From the NCBI GenBank assembly GCA_020029455.1, contig JAIBJH010000100.1, positions 1 through 9,234 on the forward strand: a DNA stretch of 9,234 nt, given 5' to 3'. Source of the stretch: Hyphomicrobiales bacterium. Lineage in GTDB: Bacteria; Pseudomonadota; Alphaproteobacteria; Rhizobiales; Aestuariivirgaceae. A program made the translations under genes and the position numbers. The notes under the pieces are model-generated. The model had not been told where the DNA came from. It was given only the letters and a program-made list of their open reading frames with translations, and made no database searches. Numbering within the stretch: position 1 is the first letter of the stretch; each line of letters begins with the position of its first letter. Below, piece by piece: positions 7,382-9,234 of the stretch.

Positions 7382-7393
7382 ACTGAGACATTG

Positions 7394-7436
7394 CAACTTC
7401 TACCTCCTTCCCACTTGTGGGGAGGGAGCCAAGTTG
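7394..7436. terminator. Hairpin between convergent hemN and fnrN, possible bidirectional terminator or repeat
   Basis: Outer arms CAACTT (7394-7399) and AAGTTG (7431-7436) are perfectly complementary and enclose a C-rich/G-rich stem (CTCCTTCCCA against TGGGGAGGGAG, one bulge and one G-T pair) around a CTTG loop. It begins 13 nt after the hemN stop and ends 24 nt from the fnrN stop, the only gap between these convergent genes. No T-run follows on either strand, so intrinsic termination is not certain. The inner part (7401-7428) is shared with a second hairpin at 8805-8828, so this may be a dispersed repeat used as a terminator. Confidence 0.5.
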
Positions 7437-7459
7437 GGTATGTCAGAAATCAAACTGCT

Positions 7460-8194
7460 CTAAGGCCCCACTTCCGCAAGGGCTTTCAGCCGGTCAATGT
7501 TCGGCACCTCGACCAGCCGATTATCGGTAAGATTGATCACCTTCGCCTGCCGGAGCTTTGTAATCTGACGGCTCACCGTCTCGATGGTAAGCCCCAGAAA
7601 GTCAGCGATATCGGAGCGCTTCAGCGGAATTTCAAAGGCCACACTGTCTGATCTGAGATCAGCCTCGGGGTCGGCGTGGGTTGCTAAAAGATAGAGAAAG
7701 CTTGCAACCTTTTCGGCGGCGGACTTGCGGCCCAGCGTCAGCATCCATTCCCGCGCCTCGTCAAGCTCACGCAGAGACTGCTCATAGAGCTTGTGTTCAA
7801 GTTCGGGAGATTGAGCGATCAGGGTTTCCAGAAGTGATTTGGGGAAGGAACAGACTTTGACATCAGTCACCGCTTCCGCCGCCATCTCCGGCTGACTGCC
7901 AAACGGCCGCCCCAGGAAATCCGGCGCGAATTGCAGGCCGACGATCTGCTGCCGCCCGTCGCTCGTCATCTTGCTCAGCTTGACGATGCCTTTGAGGATG
8001 TTCGAATAGTTGCTGGAAGAAGGCCTCGAGGCTGGAACCGACTGCTCGGGCGACAATGTGTGTTTGACAGTGTGCTTGCTGAGCGTGATCAGTTGATCCG
8101 CGGACAAGGCGCCACAGATGCCCCGGTGCCGCGCCTCGCATGAACGGCAAACCACTGGGACTTCCGAATTATGAATGTCGAGGCGCTGACTCAT
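7460..8194 (-). CDS. fnrN: FnrN-type Crp/Fnr oxygen-sensing transcription regulator
   Basis: A 244-residue Crp/Fnr regulator. The N-terminus has C16-X2-C19-X7-C27 and a distant C115 in the cyclic-nucleotide-like domain, the four-cysteine set that in FNR/FnrN proteins holds an oxygen-labile [4Fe-4S] cluster. A dimerisation helix runs about residues 127-165. The helix-turn-helix is PLKRSDIADFLGLTIETVSR (190-209), with E205, S208 and R209 matching the FNR residues that read TTGAT. The four cysteines separate it from FixK, which lacks this cluster. It should sense O2 directly and could activate fixN and the hemerythrin-hemN operon through the box at 5437-5450. The ATG at 8194 has no evident Shine-Dalgarno (upstream is A-rich), so translation may be weak or the start may differ. 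It converges with hemN and has no TTGA-N6-TCAA site in the ~70 nt upstream. Confidence 0.93.
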   Translation of the reverse strand: MSQRLDIHNSEVPVVCRSCEARHRGICGALSADQLITLSKHTVKHTLSPEQSVPASRPSSSNYSNILKGIVKLSKMTSDGRQQIVGLQFAPDFLGRPFGSQPEMAAEAVTDVKVCSFPKSLLETLIAQSPELEHKLYEQSLRELDEAREWMLTLGRKSAAEKVASFLYLLATHADPEADLRSDSVAFEIPLKRSDIADFLGLTIETVSRQITKLRQAKVINLTDNRLVEVPNIDRLKALAEVGP

Positions 8195-8370
8195 GCGTTT
8201 TTGTCACATTTCTGAACTCTAACTAGTGTGTTGCATTGTGCGCTGCAACCTGACAACCCGTCACGCCTCCGAAAGCCTCAGTTAGACCATCATCCCGGCG
8301 ATAGCCATACAGCACTCATCCCTCCCTTAGCGAGGGAACATCGCCAAGTGTTGGGACTGCACCCCAACCC

Positions 8371-8478
8371 GTCATCCCGGCCAAGCCGGGACCCCCTGAG
8401 CACTCTCAAACGGCACTGTGGCTATTGAACCGGCTCAGGAGGTCCCGTGGCGCGGGCTTTGCCCTTGCACGGGATGAC
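8371..8478. repeat. 108-nt imperfect palindromic intergenic repeat
   Basis: GTCATCCCG (8371-8379) is a perfect inverted repeat of CGGGATGAC (8470-8478). Inside it, GGGACCCCCTGAG (8388-8400) pairs at 12 of 13 positions with CTCAGGAGGTCCC (8434-8446). A smaller hairpin, CCCGTG (8444-8449) with CACGGG (8468-8473), competes in the right arm. The GTCATCCCGGC...GCCGGGACC style resembles palindromic units scattered between genes in alphaproteobacterial genomes. This is a remembered resemblance, not a search result. No transposase is encoded, so a MITE-like or REP-like nature is inferred from shape only. Confidence 0.65.
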
Positions 8479-8553
8479 GACAGGAGGGGGGGGTGAAAGA
8501 TTCTTTTCCCAGTGCCATAGTTTAGTCACAATGTAGGAATAGAAGCGGTAGTG

Positions 8554-8772
8554 ACGGTTCGGAATGGAGGGCCAATGTCGACAGTGTGCCGATCTTGTTC
8601 GAACCGTGTGCAGCGCCTGCAGGGTGGTTGGAACAACACGCCACCATCCTCCGGGAGCCGGAGGCGATCCCCTGGGATACTATGGTCCCAGCGCGGAGTG
8701 ACGCAGAGCATCCCGATAGACGGACTGGTGGCAACACCCTGGAGCGCCGTCGACCGTGGCACTGCAAGAGTG
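8554..8772. repeat. Cluster of perfect short hairpins, probable dispersed structured repeat
   Basis: Successive perfect inverted repeats: ACGGTTCG (8554-8561) with CGAACCGT (8600-8607); TGCAG/CTGCA around CGC (8609-8621); GGTGG (8623-8627) with CCACC (8641-8645); CCTCCGG/CCGGAGG around GAG (8648-8664); CTGGGA (8672-8677) with TCCCAG (8686-8691); GGTG/CACC around a GCAA loop (8727-8738); and CACT/AGTG (8760-8772). Six or more stems in ~220 nt, with no credible reading frame, point to a folded repeat or RNA element. Strand and function cannot be told from the sequence. Confidence 0.45.
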
Positions 8773-8804
8773 ACCCCGAGGCCAAAGACGCAAAACGATA
8801 ACCG

Positions 8805-8828
8805 TACCTCCCCCTTGTGGGGAGGGAG
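8805..8828. repeat. Short CTTGTGGGGAGGGAG hairpin repeat, second copy, downstream of gatA
   Basis: CCTCCCC (8807-8813) and GGGGAGG (8819-8825) form a perfect 7-bp stem with loop CTTGT. The 15 bases at 8814-8828 and the leading TACCTCC are identical to the hairpin at 7401-7428. The element starts 8 nt beyond the gatA stop on the minus strand, so it could end gatA transcription, though no T-run follows. Confidence 0.6.
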
Positions 8829-8835
8829 AATAAGA

Positions 8836-9234
8836 TTACCACCACTGTGGCGCGGTGAATTTTCCGGCGGCCTGTTCAATGGCGAAAGCGGTCTGGAAAA
8901 GCGTTTCCTCATCGAAGGGCTTGCCGATGAGCTGCAGCCCGAGCGGCAAGCCCGCCTCCGTGATGCCCGCCGGCACGGCGATGCCGGGAAGGCCTGCCAT
9001 GTTGACGGTGACGGTGAAGACGTCATTCAGATACATCTGAAGTGGATCGGTGATCTCGCCCGGCGCGAAAGCGGCGGAGGGCGTTGCAGGCGTCAGCACC
9101 ACATCGACCTTGTTCCAGGCCTCATCGAAATCGCGCTTTATCAGTGTGCGGACTTTCTGGGCGCGCACGTAGTAGGCGTCGTAATAGCCCGCCGAGAGCA
9201 CATAGGTGCCGATGAGGATGCGGCGCTGCACTTC
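8836..9234 (-). CDS. gatA: GatA, Asp/Glu-tRNA amidotransferase subunit A (partial, N-terminus beyond window)
   Basis: The last 132 residues of an amidase-signature protein matching GatA, the glutaminase/amidase subunit of the GatCAB complex that converts Glu-tRNA(Gln) (or Asp-tRNA(Asn)) to the amide form. The fragment begins EVQRRILIGTYVLSAGYYDA and continues through YYVRAQKVRTLI, VVLTPATPSAAFAPGE, VNMAGLPGIAVPAG and GLPLGLQLIGKPFDEE, all strongly characteristic of the GatA C-terminal region, ending APQWW. The catalytic Lys-Ser-Ser triad lies in the missing N-terminal part. The frame is open to the window edge (a GTG at 9231 is an internal valine, not a start). Other amidases share the fold, but the EVxRRIxxGTYVLSAGYYDAYY run favours GatA. 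It is a housekeeping gene with no link to the respiratory genes. Confidence 0.95.
   Translation of the reverse strand, partial: EVQRRILIGTYVLSAGYYDAYYVRAQKVRTLIKRDFDEAWNKVDVVLTPATPSAAFAPGEITDPLQMYLNDVFTVTVNMAGLPGIAVPAGITEAGLPLGLQLIGKPFDEETLFQTAFAIEQAAGKFTAPQWW

Larger units (their letters stand above)
8195..8835. other. Gene-free interval rich in inverted repeats
   Basis: About 640 nt between the divergent-to-tandem starts and ends of fnrN and gatA holds no open frame that resembles a protein. It carries several palindromes: TTGCA/TGCAA (8231-8248); TCCCT/AGGGA around TAGCG (about 8322-8336); GTTGGG/CCCAAC (8350-8368); the 108-nt palindrome at 8371-8478; the hairpin cluster at 8554-8772; and the short repeat at 8805-8828. 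A run of eight G lies at 8486-8493. The fnrN promoter must lie at its left end. A TTGCAG (8248-8243) 17 nt from TAGTTA on the minus strand is a weak candidate only. Confidence 0.6.

Noticed and set aside
8228..8428. 66-residue plus-strand open frame
   Set aside because: Overlaps the palindromic repeats, has no ribosome site, and has low-complexity composition.
8486..8493. Run of eight G as a possible phase-variable tract
   Set aside because: Not inside a coding frame or between promoter elements of a recognised gene, so no phase-variation role can be supported.
8586..8801. 71-residue plus-strand open frame
   Set aside because: Lies wholly in the hairpin cluster, with no recognisable domain and no clear ribosome site.
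8526..9026. 166-residue minus-strand open frame overlapping gatA
   Set aside because: Shares DNA with the well-supported gatA frame and then runs into the hairpin cluster. The translation looks like repeat-derived sequence.
9229..9231. GTG as the start of the right-hand amidase gene
   Set aside because: The frame continues to the window edge, and the residues E-V-Q-R-R-I match the interior of GatA, so it is an internal valine codon.

Overview
The window reads as chromosomal DNA from an alphaproteobacterium, most likely of the order Hyphomicrobiales (Rhizobiales). The signs are fix-type gene order, an FnrN-type regulator with a CX2CX7C cysteine cluster, moderately high G+C, and palindromic intergenic repeats of a kind common in that group. 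I cannot name the genus from the sequence alone.

Positions 1-5342, minus strand: one tight run of cbb3-type cytochrome c oxidase genes, transcribed fixN, fixO, fixQ, fixP, fixG, fixH. fixH is cut by the window start, and fixI and fixS would be expected beyond it. Junctions are 9 nt (N/O), 6 nt (O/Q), a TAATG overlap (Q/P), 2 nt (P/G) and 8 nt (G/H), so this is probably a single operon. fixNOQP encode the high-affinity, proton-pumping terminal oxidase (haem-copper subunit, monohaem and dihaem cytochromes c, small assembly subunit). fixG and fixH encode copper and assembly factors.

Positions 5343-5519: a divergent control region holding one near-consensus FNR/FixK box (5437-5450). Its distance to both gene starts suits activation in both directions.

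Positions 5520-7381, plus strand: a two-gene operon, a hemerythrin-like (HHE) protein overlapping by ATGA the oxygen-independent coproporphyrinogen III dehydrogenase gene hemN. HemN supplies haem when oxygen is too low for HemF, and cbb3 oxidase needs several haems per enzyme.

Positions 7460-8194, minus strand: an FnrN-type Crp/Fnr regulator with four candidate Fe-S cysteines and an FNR-like recognition helix. It is a good candidate to bind the box at 5437, so sensor, operator, oxidase and haem supply lie together as one microaerobic respiration module.

Positions 8195-8835: about 640 nt with no credible gene but dense in inverted repeats, including a 108-nt imperfect palindrome and a cluster of perfect hairpins. 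It looks like dispersed repeat sequence. Positions 8836-9234, minus strand: the C-terminal part of gatA (tRNA-dependent amidotransferase), unrelated to respiration.

Most of the window is a well-known system. The less ordinary parts are the hemerythrin gene coupled to hemN under the shared box, the TTG start of fixG with the fused fixNOQP-fixGH arrangement, and the hairpin-rich intergenic block. I saw no CRISPR array, tRNA, rRNA, transposase or prophage gene.
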